Origin: Coriobacteriia bacterium
GTDB taxonomy: Bacteria; Actinomycetota; Coriobacteriia; WRKU01
Reading direction: 5' to 3'
Assembly: GCA_009777935.1 (NCBI GenBank)
Contig: WRKU01000013.1
Span: 1-45,857 of the forward strand
DNA: 45,857 nucleotides
Of the stretch, positions 16,776 through 26,380 are shown in pieces; positions within the stretch are counted from its first letter, which is position 1; each line of letters starts with the position of its first letter. Under the pieces are notes generated by a model that did not search any database, was not told the DNA's origin, and saw only the letters and a list, made by a program, of their open reading frames with translations. The position numbers and the translations under genes are program-made.

Positions 16776-17877
16776 GAGGTGCCCTCTCAGTCGAATTCGA
16801 AAACGGCGCCGGTACAAATATCCGCTCATATTCACGTCGAGCGAAGCGGTCGGTCATGCCGGAGAGGTAGTCGATGACGGCCTGCACGCGTTTTCCATCG
16901 GCCCACTCAAAGTATTCGATGGGTAGCTCGTCTTCGTGCTGCAGATAGTAATAGAAGAGTTCTTTGACGACGCGCTTAGCCTGAACTTCACCGGACTTGG
17001 CAACGTATGAATCATAGACGTTGGCAAACATAAAACGGCGCAGGCCATCGAGAGCATCCCGGACGGTAGTTGTCATCATAATCTGACGTTGACCACACGA
17101 CTGCGCGGTCAAATCCTGGACGACTGTCGTGATGCGCTGCGGCGAGGTCTCGCCCAGTATCTCAATAAACGTAGCAGGAATATCTTCGGGATGCAGAATC
17201 TCAGCAGCAATCGCATCATCGATATCGTGATTCAGGTATGCGATGCGGTCGGCAATGCGCACGACTTGGCCCTCAAGCGTCTGCGGATAGTATGCCCCGG
17301 AGTGGCCGTAGATACCGTCGCGCGTCTCCCAACAGAGATTAAGCCCGCGTCCTTCATGCTCAAGCACCTCGACAACACGCAACGATTGGGCCGCATGATG
17401 GAACTCAAGCGGTGCATCGTCGTAGCCCTCAGCGATTTCGGCGAGCGCTTCATTAAGCGCCGTTTCGCCGGTGTGGCCGAACGGTGTATGTCCCAAATCA
17501 TGGCCAAGAGCGATGGCCTCGGTCAGATCTTCGTTGAGACGCAGTGTCTGCGCAATGGCGCGCGAAATTTGCGCAACCTCAAGCGTGTGTGTCAAGCGCG
17601 TGCGATAGTGATCGCCTTCAGGATCGAGAAAGACCTGCGTCTTGTGGCGCAGACGGCGAAAGGACTTACAGTGAAAAATACGGTCACGATCACGTTGGAA
17701 TTCGGTGCGATAGTCGTCGAGCGGACGCGCACGAACGCGTCCCTTCGTAGAGACCGCAAGAGCCGCATACGGGGAAAGTTGGGTGACTTCGCGCTCTTCG
17801 CGCTCTTCGCGTGCACAGAGCGTAAGCCGATGCGCCTCGTCGGTATGCGGCGACTTATTTCGCTGAACCTCACCCAT
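16768..17877 (-). CDS. dgt: Deoxyguanosinetriphosphate triphosphohydrolase-like protein (HD domain)
   Basis: HD-domain dNTP triphosphohydrolase of the Dgt family. In 369 residues: RDRDRIFHCKSFRRLRHKTQ, the HD metal motif in RTRLTHTLEV and ALGHDLGHTPFGH, and DIDD later in the domain. The N-terminus contains an acidic EEREERE stretch encoded by a short repeated unit (about 17796-17813). ATG 17877 overlaps the ppdK stop; there is no Shine-Dalgarno, so coupling is likely. The dgt-dnaG order is common in actinobacteria. Confidence 0.92.
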   Translation of the reverse strand: MGEVQRNKSPHTDEAHRLTLCAREEREEREVTQLSPYAALAVSTKGRVRARPLDDYRTEFQRDRDRIFHCKSFRRLRHKTQVFLDPEGDHYRTRLTHTLEVAQISRAIAQTLRLNEDLTEAIALGHDLGHTPFGHTGETALNEALAEIAEGYDDAPLEFHHAAQSLRVVEVLEHEGRGLNLCWETRDGIYGHSGAYYPQTLEGQVVRIADRIAYLNHDIDDAIAAEILHPEDIPATFIEILGETSPQRITTVVQDLTAQSCGQRQIMMTTTVRDALDGLRRFMFANVYDSYVAKSGEVQAKRVVKELFYYYLQHEDELPIEYFEWADGKRVQAVIDYLSGMTDRFARREYERIFVPAPFSNSTERAPRA

Positions 17878-20614
17878 TCAACGCGGCGTGCGCGGCGGCC
17901 AACCTGGCCACCGGAACGCGATACGGCGAGCAACTCACGTAGGTCAGGCCGATACGATGACACTTCGCAATCGATGCAGGGTCACCACCGTGCTCACCAC
18001 AGATGCCAAGCTTGATACCCGGATTGGTGCTACGACCACGTTCGCACCCAATCGCAATGATACGCGCAACACCATCGTCAAGCGTCTCGAACGGGTTCGA
18101 AGGCAGAATTTTGCGCTCAAGGTAGCAGGGCAGAAACTTGGACTCGATGTCGTCACGGCTAAAACCGAACGCTGTCTGGGTAAGATCGTTTGTACCAAAG
18201 CTGAAGAAGTCGGCGGCCTGTGCAATCTTATCAGCGACAATTGCGGCACGCGGCAGCTCAATCATCGTGCCAATCTTGATATCAACGACGACGCCTTCCT
18301 CGTCCATGACTTCGGCTATCGTCTTCTCGGATTCAGCGCGGAGCGTGGTGAGTTCAGACTTGCAACTCACCAGCGGAATCATGACCTCAGGGCGCGGATC
18401 TTTACCCTGTTTCTTGAGCGCGCACGCTGCACGTGTGATCGCGCGTACCTGCATACTGTAGAGTTCAGGGAACATGATACCGAGACGACAACCGCGCAGG
18501 CCAAGCATCGGATTCATCTCAGACATCGAGTCTATGAGTGCAAGAAGCTTCTTCTTCTTCTCGAGTTTCTCTACAGATGCACCGCCGGTCAGTTCTTCCT
18601 TGGTGATCTCGATTTCAAGCTCACGCGGGGAGTCGAGGAACTCATGGAGTGGCGGGTCGAGCAAGCGTACCGTCACCGGCAGACCGTCCATCGCCTCGAA
18701 GATACCCAGATAATCGGCGACCTGCGTATCGAGAAGCTGGTCGAGTGCGACGAGACGCGCCTCCTTGTCTTCACCGGCGAGGATGAAGTCTTGGATGATG
18801 TCTTTGCGCTCACCCAAAAACATGTGCTCAGTACGTGTCAAGCCAATGCCTTCGGCACCAAAGTTGCGCGCCAAGGTGGCATCTTCGGGGCTATCGGCGT
18901 TGGCGCGTACGCCAAGCACGCGGAACTCGTCGGCCCAATCGAGAATCGTGTTAAAGTCGCCGGAGACCTCAGGTTCGATGAGATCGGCCTTGCCACAGAC
19001 GACCGTACCGGTCGTGCCGTCGATCGAAATAATCGTCTGATCATCGAGCACGATGTCGGTATCCTTAATGATGGCGCGTTTGGCACGTGCATCTATCTTG
19101 AGCTCGGCCACACCGCAGACACACGGCTTGCCCATGCCTCGCGCCACCACGGCTGCATGTGAGGTCTTACCACCGTGCGAGGTCAGGATACCCTGTGCAG
19201 CGACCATACCATGCAGATCGTCAGGGGTCGTCTCCCAGCGTACCAGCACGACCTTCTCTCCGGCCTTAGCAGCAGCCTCAGCATCGTCAGCACTGAAGAC
19301 GCATCGACCGACAGCCGCACCTGGGCTCGCATTGAGACCTTGCGCGCACACGTCGTATTTCTTGGCCGGATCAAACTGAGGATGTAGCAGTTGGTCGAGT
19401 GCCATCGGATTAATGCGCAAGAGCGCCTCTTCTTTGGTAATCGTACCCTCATTGACGAAATCGACGGCAATTTTGAGCGCTGCGGCGGCGGTACGCTTAC
19501 CGACGCGCGTCTGGAGCATCCAGAGCTTGCCTTGTTCAATCGTGAACTCGATATCACACATGTCACGGTACGCCTTTTCAAGGGTCGCAAAGACACCATC
19601 GAGCTCCTCGCCGGCCTTTTCAAGGCCTGGTTGGCGCTTAAGCTCAGCGATTGGCTCGGTGATACGAATACCGGCGACAACATCCTCGCCCTGTGCGTTC
19701 GTCAGATAGTCACCGTAGTACTCGTTCGTGCCGTCGGCCGGATTGCGCGTAAAGCCCACGCCCGTTGCCGACGTGTCGCCCTTATTACCGAAGACCATCG
19801 CCTGCACATTGACGGCCGTGCCAAGGTCGTCGGCGATACCCTCCATACGACGATAGTCGATCGCGCGTCGATTATTCCAGCTCTTAAAGACAGCCTCGAT
19901 GGAAAGACGAAGCTGTTCGTTAACATCTTGCGGGAAGGCTACCACGCCGTCGACGACAAGCGCAGGATAGTCCTCAGGCGATACCTCACGTGAAACGATA
20001 TCTTTAAACTCACTCACAAGTTCCTTGAGGTCTTCGGCGCTGAGATCCGTATCATTTTTAACACCGCGTGCTTCTTTCATGTGGGTAAGCGCTTCTTCGA
20101 ATGCATCGCCCTCAATGTCGAGCACAACCCGCGAAAACATCTGAATGAAGCGACGGTAACTGTCCCACGCAAAACGCTCGTTGCCGGTCTGTGCGATGAT
20201 TCCCTGGACCGATTCGTCGTTAAGCCCTAGATTGAGCACGGTGTCCATCATGCCCGGCATCGAAAACGGTGAGCCGGAGCGCACCGACACGAGTAGCGGG
20301 TCGTCGGCATCACCCAGCTTCTTACCCATCTTCTTCTCGAGATCGGCCGTGTAAACTGCAATCTCCTCGTCGAGGCCGACAGGAAACGCAGGTGGTTCGC
20401 TCTCGTAGTATTCCATACAGGCTTGACAGGTGATGGTGTAGCCGGGCGGAACCGGCAGACCCATGTTGGCCATCTCAGCGAGATTTGCGCCTTTGCCGCC
20501 AAGTTGATACTTCATGTCCTTGTTGCCTTCGGTCACGCTGACGTCGGTAGCGTTTTCATTGACCGCCTCACCGAACGCATATACTCGCTTGGTCTGCCCG
20601 TTGGTTTGCCCCAT
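17870..20614 (-). CDS. ppdK: Pyruvate, phosphate dikinase
   Basis: Reversibly converts pyruvate, ATP and phosphate to PEP, AMP and pyrophosphate. The 914 residues include the N-terminal nucleotide-binding domain (LGGKGANLAEM, SGSPFSMPGMMDT), the phosphohistidine domain with SHGGKTSHAAVVARGMGKPC (around residue 485; the histidine of TSHAA is phosphorylated and the neighbouring Thr is the regulatory site in the family), and the C-terminal PEP/pyruvate barrel ending with GICGEHGGDP and the active-site cysteine in YVSCSPYRVP. AAGGGG lies 10 nt before the ATG. It heads the long minus-strand run. Confidence 0.97.
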   Translation of the reverse strand: MGQTNGQTKRVYAFGEAVNENATDVSVTEGNKDMKYQLGGKGANLAEMANMGLPVPPGYTITCQACMEYYESEPPAFPVGLDEEIAVYTADLEKKMGKKLGDADDPLLVSVRSGSPFSMPGMMDTVLNLGLNDESVQGIIAQTGNERFAWDSYRRFIQMFSRVVLDIEGDAFEEALTHMKEARGVKNDTDLSAEDLKELVSEFKDIVSREVSPEDYPALVVDGVVAFPQDVNEQLRLSIEAVFKSWNNRRAIDYRRMEGIADDLGTAVNVQAMVFGNKGDTSATGVGFTRNPADGTNEYYGDYLTNAQGEDVVAGIRITEPIAELKRQPGLEKAGEELDGVFATLEKAYRDMCDIEFTIEQGKLWMLQTRVGKRTAAAALKIAVDFVNEGTITKEEALLRINPMALDQLLHPQFDPAKKYDVCAQGLNASPGAAVGRCVFSADDAEAAAKAGEKVVLVRWETTPDDLHGMVAAQGILTSHGGKTSHAAVVARGMGKPCVCGVAELKIDARAKRAIIKDTDIVLDDQTIISIDGTTGTVVCGKADLIEPEVSGDFNTILDWADEFRVLGVRANADSPEDATLARNFGAEGIGLTRTEHMFLGERKDIIQDFILAGEDKEARLVALDQLLDTQVADYLGIFEAMDGLPVTVRLLDPPLHEFLDSPRELEIEITKEELTGGASVEKLEKKKKLLALIDSMSEMNPMLGLRGCRLGIMFPELYSMQVRAITRAACALKKQGKDPRPEVMIPLVSCKSELTTLRAESEKTIAEVMDEEGVVVDIKIGTMIELPRAAIVADKIAQAADFFSFGTNDLTQTAFGFSRDDIESKFLPCYLERKILPSNPFETLDDGVARIIAIGCERGRSTNPGIKLGICGEHGGDPASIAKCHRIGLTYVSCSPYRVPVARLAAAHAALNG

Positions 20615-20775
20615 TACTGCTCATCCCCTTCACAGGTCGCAACTGCACAAAACCACACCAATAGCCACGCAGCAGCTCAACCCTTCACCCTCAAGCTGCA
20701 TGCGACCCCCTTATGGTAACGCAAAATTGGGCTAAATTATTATGAAGTTTCATTAATCTTTGATACGCTGAGGGT
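20615..20775. promoter_or_regulatory. Divergent intergenic region between ppdK and the 5-formyl-THF cyclo-ligase gene
   Basis: On the ppdK side there is a leader containing a GCAGCT/AGCTGC inverted repeat (about 20671-20701) and an A/T-rich stretch around 20733-20760 with CATAAT-like -10 candidates; no riboswitch class was recognised. On the other side an extended -10 lies just before the start codon at 20776 (listed separately). Confidence 0.4.
20761..20769 (+). promoter_or_regulatory. Extended -10 of the 5-formyl-THF cyclo-ligase gene; leaderless start
   Basis: TGATACGCT (TGn plus TACGCT) is followed by 6 nt and then the ATG at 20776, placing the transcription start at the A of the start codon. 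The GAGGGT in between touches the ATG and is too close to act as a Shine-Dalgarno. Confidence 0.5.
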
Positions 20776-21327
20776 ATGAACAAGGATACGTTTCGTAGAG
20801 AAGCACGCAAAATACGCGATCAGATGTCTCGCGGTACCATCGTTGCGTCGAGCGAGGCACTGGTGTCGCAGCTGTTGACTTTGCCCTTTTTACCGGCCGC
20901 GCGCGTGGTTGCGGCGTATGAGCCCATGCACGGCGAAATCTCGCCGTCTTCTGCTCTTGAGCGGCTGTCAGAGCTTGCTCGAATGTCGGCACACGGCCAC
21001 AAGGTACAGGTAGCGTTGCCGCACATCACCGGCGTACATGAGATGGAGATGAGGATCGTATGTGCGGATACGGGGACGGATATGAGTATCGATGTCGACG
21101 AGCTCGACGTCGTGCTCGTACCGGGAGTTGCATTCAGCACACAGGGCGACCGGTTAGGTTACGGCAAAGGTTTCTACGATCGCTTCCTTACGACGCTGCC
21201 CCCTCACGTCGTAACGATTGGGTTGACTTACGATGAGACGCTCTTCGATGAGCTACCGACCGAGCCCCATGACCGACGGGTTGCATACGTCGTAACTCCT
21301 ACGCGTGTTATAGCGGGCGTATCATAA
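20776..21327 (+). CDS. 5-formyltetrahydrofolate cyclo-ligase
   Basis: ATP-dependent enzyme that converts 5-formyl-THF to 5,10-methenyl-THF, recovering folate from a dead-end form. The 183 residues have the N-terminal KDTFRREARKIRDQM basic segment, AAYEPMHGEI, the VPGVAF motif and the signature DRLGYGKGFYDRFL (about 139-152). It stands alone between divergent ppdK and a convergent gene. Its last codons run into a short tandem repeat. Confidence 0.94.
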   Translation: MNKDTFRREARKIRDQMSRGTIVASSEALVSQLLTLPFLPAARVVAAYEPMHGEISPSSALERLSELARMSAHGHKVQVALPHITGVHEMEMRIVCADTGTDMSIDVDELDVVLVPGVAFSTQGDRLGYGKGFYDRFLTTLPPHVVTIGLTYDETLFDELPTEPHDRRVAYVVTPTRVIAGVS

Positions 21328-21340
21328 TGCGTATCGTAAC
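21317..21340. repeat. 12-bp imperfect tandem duplication
   Basis: GCGTATCATAAT (21317-21328) is followed by GCGTATCGTAAC (21329-21340), 10 of 12 bases identical, and then a decayed GGGCGTAGGTTAAG. It covers the 3' end of the cyclo-ligase gene and the 22-bp gap to the convergent gene. Confidence 0.6.
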
Positions 21341-21349
21341 GGGCGTAGG

Positions 21350-23098
21350 TTAAGGTATTCGCTTGACCCATAACGCTGGACGCAAAGATATCGTCGTGCT
21401 CGACACACTGGTCGCACTCAGCGCCGTCGTGAACCACGTACCCGCTGCATTAAGATAGCCGAAACCAAAGTCTGCAACACCGGCAAGCCCCACGCCGCTG
21501 CCCGTCGTTGCCGTACCACCACGCGTACGCGCCCACCACGAACGTGAGGTACTCGTTGCCGTGGCATCACGTGCGATGCGCCCCAGTACGGTATTGGTCG
21601 TCGTAACGGCCGCACCTCCCGATCCGGTCGTCTGCGAGTCAGGGAAGTAGTTCATAATCTCGACGCCCGCTAAGGGGAACATCACGATCCCTCCCCCGGT
21701 CAGCGGCTGTGTGTTGGCACTATGGTTCTCCACCTGCGCAGCGCTTGGCCGTGAACGCGCATCCGGAAATCGTGTAAAGTTGACATTCGCCCAGGTAACG
21801 GTGCCGACGTTAGTAAGCCCTTCGACTGCAAAGGTGGACGTCGTCGGCGTCGTTGGGCTGATAAATCCCGTGAAAGACGGAAAAACGGCACGTGCCCTAA
21901 GCTCTGACCCGGCACGCGTATTCCACCATGCATCCACGCCCGTCATCAGGTTCGATTTGGTGCTCGCGCTTCCAGTACGAGACAACCAAAAATTGCCGTC
22001 ACCGGTCGTCTGGTTAAAGCGCGTACCACGATCATAGGTAAACTGTGTCACAAGAAGATCGTAGATGGTTTCTCCGTGTGTGACGGTGGCGATGCGATAG
22101 AACGGGATGCCGTCATAGATAACACGAGAAGGTGGATCGATACGCGACGGCGTCGGACCAATCGGCGCCTGTGGTTCAAGCGGGTCGAGCGGCCAGATAC
22201 TATCGATAACTGTCTTGCCTTGATTGCTTGCCGCAACGAGCGTGATCTCCCCGGCAGCGGTCAAACCGCCGTCACGCATAGCGAACACATCGTCTCGGGT
22301 GACGGCCTCCATCGTCAACGCAATAGCGTAATAAAACGCACTCGTCTCTACGGGAAAATCGGGAGTTGCCGAAACACCCGTCATGAGCGGCAGACTACTT
22401 CCCTCTATTGGCATCGTATAGTAGAAATAGCCATCATCGCACAGTATCCAACGGTCGTCACGTTCATGCGGCAAGGCAGTTTCCCATTGGGCAAATGACA
22501 TCATGTAAGGCTGATCCCACGACCAGTAAACAGCAAACGGATTCATAGCGTCGGCAGCGTGGCCGGTGTTCGGTGCTGCGGCAGCAAGGCTCACTCCGTC
22601 GGTTAAGCCCCGTCTCGACCACTGGGAGGGTGCCACATCGAACCATGCCGTTTGCGTATCGATATATGAACCGCTGCCCCCATCGACCCATGTGGTGGGT
22701 AGAAAAGTCGTATCCATGATGGCTTTAACGCTCGGGATTGGTGGTGCATGACTCCCATCAAGGATGCTCCCACCTGGACCTTGGATGGGCAAAAACTGCA
22801 TGAACTCGGCAGCAGAGATACGCACGATAAACGGGTCTTCGCCAACGTTTTCGACTCGGACAAGTTTTTCCCAGTTTCGTTCATTGATACGTCGAAACGT
22901 ATCGACAAGGAGCGCCGAGGGCATCGGGCCTGATCGTAGCTGGCCGGCAGCGTTCTCGATTATCTCTAATGCAAAGGTGCCGAGCAAAATGAGTAGCAGA
23001 ACGATAAGTAGGGTGACGACGATGGCGGTACGTCGATTAGTGCACGTCGTGCTGCACCGATTTGCGTGTCGTTTGATATCGGTATAGAGGTGCCCCAT
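21350..23098 (-). CDS. Secreted/anchored protein with SipW/TasA-like N-terminus and DUF6273-like C-terminus
   Basis: No specific function is recognised. The 582-residue product has a basic N-terminus and one long hydrophobic segment (about residues 22-43), then a part resembling TasA/BsaA-type proteins that use a SipW signal peptidase: a variable stretch, NWEKLVRVENVGEDPFIVRIS and AEFMQFLP. The middle is polar and rich in Thr, Ser, Gly, Pro and aromatic residues. The C-terminus has SRSWWARTRGG, GVGLAGVADFG and ISLRPALWVKRIP, which fits the WWLRS...VRPALW pattern of DUF6273. No SipW peptidase or second matrix protein is in the window. Probably a cell-surface protein; both domain calls are from pattern memory. 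Confidence 0.65.
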   Translation of the reverse strand: MGHLYTDIKRHANRCSTTCTNRRTAIVVTLLIVLLLILLGTFALEIIENAAGQLRSGPMPSALLVDTFRRINERNWEKLVRVENVGEDPFIVRISAAEFMQFLPIQGPGGSILDGSHAPPIPSVKAIMDTTFLPTTWVDGGSGSYIDTQTAWFDVAPSQWSRRGLTDGVSLAAAAPNTGHAADAMNPFAVYWSWDQPYMMSFAQWETALPHERDDRWILCDDGYFYYTMPIEGSSLPLMTGVSATPDFPVETSAFYYAIALTMEAVTRDDVFAMRDGGLTAAGEITLVAASNQGKTVIDSIWPLDPLEPQAPIGPTPSRIDPPSRVIYDGIPFYRIATVTHGETIYDLLVTQFTYDRGTRFNQTTGDGNFWLSRTGSASTKSNLMTGVDAWWNTRAGSELRARAVFPSFTGFISPTTPTTSTFAVEGLTNVGTVTWANVNFTRFPDARSRPSAAQVENHSANTQPLTGGGIVMFPLAGVEIMNYFPDSQTTGSGGAAVTTTNTVLGRIARDATATSTSRSWWARTRGGTATTGSGVGLAGVADFGFGYLNAAGTWFTTALSATSVSSTTISLRPALWVKRIP

Positions 23099-23135
23099 CG
23101 CCCTTTAATGGTAAGGGTGAGGCGGAGGATTCCAC

Positions 23136-23159
23136 AAAAACACCATAACTAGATGGTGT
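23136..23159 (-). terminator. Intrinsic terminator after glyS
   Basis: On the minus strand the stem ACACCAT-CTAGTT-ATGGTGT (23159-23140) is perfect over 7 bp and is followed at once by a T run (A run at 23136-23140 on the plus strand). It lies 32-55 nt beyond the glyS stop and closes the long lepA-to-glyS run. Confidence 0.8.
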
Positions 23160-23190
23160 CGGTTTGAACTATCGCGCGCCCTCGTGTCTC

Positions 23191-25431
23191 TTAGGCGGTA
23201 TCGACGAGCAAAGAGATATCGGCGAGGCGCGTAACCAGAGCAACGAGCATACCGAGCAACATAAGCCGATTACGGCGCAGGTCAGCGTCCTCGTCCATCA
23301 CCATAACCTCATCGAAGAAGGTATCGACAGGCGCGCGTAGCGTTGCGAGTTGCACCAAGAGTTCTTCATAGCGTGCCTCAGCGAGAAGTGTGGTCGCTTC
23401 GCGCTCGATCTGCAGGAGGGCATCGAAGAGCAATCGTTCGGGCGGCGTAAGAAGCGCGGTATCGATGTCCTCGGCGGTGTCCTCGGCCGTATGGTTTTTT
23501 GTGACGAGATTTTTTGCGCGTGTGAACGCTATCGCAAGGTTGACCATATCGTCGGTCTCGCGGTACTTCTCGAGTGCATCGCACCGTGCTTCTGCATCGG
23601 TCGGCACCTCGCTGCGTACGGCCAGCACGGCGTTGACGGTGTCGTAGCGGTATCCCTCCTCGCGCAAGATGGTTTCGAGGCGCGCCGTGAAGAACGTGCC
23701 TATCGCGGCGTGGATTTCAGCACGGTCGAAGTCGAGGACCTCGTCAAGCTGAGCAAGTGCGAGAGCGGCCAGCGTTGCGAAATCGAGCGGTACAGCCTGT
23801 CGCGCAATGTTCGTGATGGCGATGGCGCTGCGACGCAACGCGAACGGGTCACTCGTGCCTTTTGGCTGCATGCCGGCCGCAAAGATACCGGCGATGGTGT
23901 CGATCTTATCGGCGATGCTCACCAGCTGGCCGGGCAGCGTGCCGGGGATATCGTCGCCCGAAAAGCGCGGCCGGTAGTGCTCGGCAATCGCCGTTGCGAC
24001 CTGCGGCTTTTCACCGGCCGCGCGTGCGTAGTGGCTGCCCATAACACCTTGGAGCTCAGGAAACTCGGTGACGGCGTGGGTGACGAGGTCGGCCTTACAG
24101 AGTTCGGCAGCGCGCACCGCAAACGCGTGCGTGTGCTCGTCGACGATCGCCATCGTGCGCGCCGCAGCAGGAGTCGCAGCAGAGGCCGCGTTCGACGGTT
24201 CGGCGGCGCCCTCTGCCAGCGCCGTCGTCAACGCGACGATGCGCCGCACCTTATCGCCCACGGTGCCGAGCTTATCGTGGAACACGACGCTGTCAAGCTT
24301 TGCGTTCCACTCGTCGAGCGGCACTTTGAGGTCCTCGTCGTAGAAAAATGCGGCATCGGCCAGACGCGCGCGCACGACGCGCTCATGGCCGGCGATAATC
24401 TGAGCATTGTGTTTTGGGTCACCATTGCTCGTGACGACAAAATGGTTGTCGAGTTGCGCGTCGGCGCGCGCACCCGGCTTGGCAGCCTGCGTGGTATCGG
24501 CGCGCTCGGTACGTTCGACGGCGAAGTAGCGCTGGTGTCGTGCCATCGCGCACACGAGAATCTCGCGCGGCAGGCGCAAAAACTCCTCGTCAAAAGTGCC
24601 GAGAAGCGCGGTCGGGTACTCGGTGAGGTTGACGACCTCGCTCAAAACGCTCTCCTCAAGCAGTGCGTGGCCATACGGTTGTGCGACCGTGCGTGCTTGT
24701 TCGGCGATAATGTCGCGCCGCCGCAGTTGCTCGGCGATCACAAAGTTGGCGCGCAGGATGCTGAGATATTCGCTCGGCCCGGCGACTTCGAGTGCACGCG
24801 AGCTCAAGAAACGATGGCCGTAGGTGATGCGTCCGGTGCTCAGGTCGCCGAATCGATATGGGACGATATCGCCCCCGAAAAGAGCGAGCAGTGTGCGAAC
24901 CGGACGAATGAAGCGCACCTCACCGTCGCCCCAGCGCTGCGTCTTGGGCCAGTCGATGCCGGTAATGATCGCGTCGAGGACCTCGGGCATCGTGTCGAGC
25001 GCGCGTGTGCCGCCTTCGCGTACGGTTACGAAGGTGTAGGCGGTGCCATCGACCTCACGCACCTCAACGTCTGCAAGCGTCGCACCCTTCGAGCGCACAA
25101 AGCCTTCGAGCGCCTTCGTCGGTGTCGCGCCGCCATCCCCCCTATCCTCGCCGTCCGTGTACGCGATAGCGGCGGCCGGGCCTTTGTGCACGGCCTCGGT
25201 GTCAGGCGTGCTGACGGGGATAGCACGCACAAGTACGGCGATGCGGCGTGGTGTGGCATAGAGCGTCACGTCATCGTACGTCAGGCGTGCGGCGTCAAGC
25301 ACCGTGGGCACGAGCGTCTCGAGCTGGACGAGCGCACGGTCAAGGGGGGTTGAGGGCATCTCCTCAACGCCAATCTCAAACAAAAGATCAAGCTTTTCTT
25401 CACGCTTCTTGAATGCCGTCACGTCACTCAC
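23191..25431 (-). CDS. glyS: Glycyl-tRNA synthetase beta subunit
   Basis: The beta chain of the bacterial alpha2-beta2 GlyRS binds tRNA-Gly. The 746-residue product starts with [12 protein letters not shown] and has [18 protein letters not shown]-equivalent [11 protein letters not shown] and a C-terminal DALR-like anticodon-binding part. An Ala/Ser/Pro-rich stretch at about residues 400-425 looks like an insertion. There is no ATG near the start; GTG 25431 is chosen, with a second GTG three codons later. It overlaps glyQ by 8 nt. Confidence 0.94.
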   Translation of the reverse strand: MSDVTAFKKREEKLDLLFEIGVEEMPSTPLDRALVQLETLVPTVLDAARLTYDDVTLYATPRRIAVLVRAIPVSTPDTEAVHKGPAAAIAYTDGEDRGDGGATPTKALEGFVRSKGATLADVEVREVDGTAYTFVTVREGGTRALDTMPEVLDAIITGIDWPKTQRWGDGEVRFIRPVRTLLALFGGDIVPYRFGDLSTGRITYGHRFLSSRALEVAGPSEYLSILRANFVIAEQLRRRDIIAEQARTVAQPYGHALLEESVLSEVVNLTEYPTALLGTFDEEFLRLPREILVCAMARHQRYFAVERTERADTTQAAKPGARADAQLDNHFVVTSNGDPKHNAQIIAGHERVVRARLADAAFFYDEDLKVPLDEWNAKLDSVVFHDKLGTVGDKVRRIVALTTALAEGAAEPSNAASAATPAAARTMAIVDEHTHAFAVRAAELCKADLVTHAVTEFPELQGVMGSHYARAAGEKPQVATAIAEHYRPRFSGDDIPGTLPGQLVSIADKIDTIAGIFAAGMQPKGTSDPFALRRSAIAITNIARQAVPLDFATLAALALAQLDEVLDFDRAEIHAAIGTFFTARLETILREEGYRYDTVNAVLAVRSEVPTDAEARCDALEKYRETDDMVNLAIAFTRAKNLVTKNHTAEDTAEDIDTALLTPPERLLFDALLQIEREATTLLAEARYEELLVQLATLRAPVDTFFDEVMVMDEDADLRRNRLMLLGMLVALVTRLADISLLVDTA

Positions 25432-26380
25432 CCGCTTCTTCGGAAGCAGGAGCAACTATCTGAAGATAGGCGGCACAACAGGCTTTCGCAAGCGTGCGTA
25501 CGCGTAAGATGTAGCTCTGGCGCTCGGTCACGCTGATGGCGCCGCGCGCGTCGAGCAAGTTGAATACGTGCGAACACTTGAGCACATAGTCGTAGGCTGG
25601 CAGCACGAGTCCTGCCTCGAGCGCGCGGCCGCACTCGGCCTCAAACATCGTGAACTCCTGCAGGAGCATCTCGACATCGGCGACCTCGAAGTTGTAGGCG
25701 CTGTACTGTTGCTCGGGCCGCAAAAAGACATCGCCGTAGGTAACGGCACCATCGTCTTCCGTGCTCTTGTCGGCACCGGTGGCAGCACCGGTGGCGGCTC
25801 TGGGGCGAGCTCCGGCTTCAGCGCCGTGCGACCACACGAGATCGTAGACGCTGTCGACCTGCTGGATATACATCGCAAGCCGCTCGAGCCCATAGGTGAT
25901 TTCGGCCGGCACCGGACGACACTCGAAGCCACCGACCTGCTGAAAGTAGGTAAACTGCGTGACCTCCATGCCGTTGAGCCAGACCTCCCAGCCCAGCCCC
26001 CACGCCCCGAGCGTCGGCGACTCCCAGTCGTCCTCGACGAGACGCATATCGTGCTCTTTGGGCTCGATACCGATCGCGCGCAACGAATCGAAGTAGAGGT
26101 CGAGCACGTTATCGGGACTTGGCTTCAAGATGACCTGAAACTGATAGTAGTGTTGCAGGCGGTTGGGGTTCTCGCCGTAGCGACCATCGGTCGGGCGGCG
26201 CGACGGCTGCACGTACGCCGTGTTCCACGTCTCGGGTCCCAGCGAGCGCAACGTCGTAGCCGGATGAAAGGTGCCAGCACCGACCTCGGTGTCATAGGGC
26301 TGCAAGACGACACACCCGTACGCGGCCCAGTAGTTCTGTAAGTTCAGGATGATGTCCTGAAAGGTGAGTACATTTTTCAT
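25424..26380 (-). CDS. glyQ: Glycyl-tRNA synthetase alpha subunit
   Basis: Catalytic chain that forms glycyl-adenylate. In 318 residues: [18 protein letters not shown] at the N-terminus, [30 protein letters not shown], and [18 protein letters not shown] in the active site. Between the DLVW and VTYGDVF segments (about residues 184-212) is an Ala/Gly-rich insertion of about 25 residues that is usually absent or shorter. The start overlaps the recO stop by ATGA. Confidence 0.96.
   Translation of the reverse strand: MKNVLTFQDIILNLQNYWAAYGCVVLQPYDTEVGAGTFHPATTLRSLGPETWNTAYVQPSRRPTDGRYGENPNRLQHYYQFQVILKPSPDNVLDLYFDSLRAIGIEPKEHDMRLVEDDWESPTLGAWGLGWEVWLNGMEVTQFTYFQQVGGFECRPVPAEITYGLERLAMYIQQVDSVYDLVWSHGAEAGARPRAATGAATGADKSTEDDGAVTYGDVFLRPEQQYSAYNFEVADVEMLLQEFTMFEAECGRALEAGLVLPAYDYVLKCSHVFNLLDARGAISVTERQSYILRVRTLAKACCAAYLQIVAPASEEAGE

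Noticed and set aside
17888-19162. A 424-codon plus-strand open frame opposite ppdK
   Set aside because: Fully antisense to a well-supported gene, no ribosome-binding site or recognised motif.
20625-20740. Riboswitch or T-box in the ppdK leader
   Set aside because: Only a 6-bp GCAGCT/AGCTGC stem is seen; no conserved T-box (TGGN) or known aptamer core was found.
20770-20775. GAGGGT as Shine-Dalgarno for the 5-formyl-THF cyclo-ligase
   Set aside because: It directly abuts the ATG; the spacing is too short to pair with 16S rRNA.
23350-25353. A 667-codon open frame on the plus strand opposite glyS
   Set aside because: It lies wholly within glyS, whose product is clear; the composition (Arg/Cys/His-rich, no domains) is that of an antisense shadow in G+C-rich codon usage.
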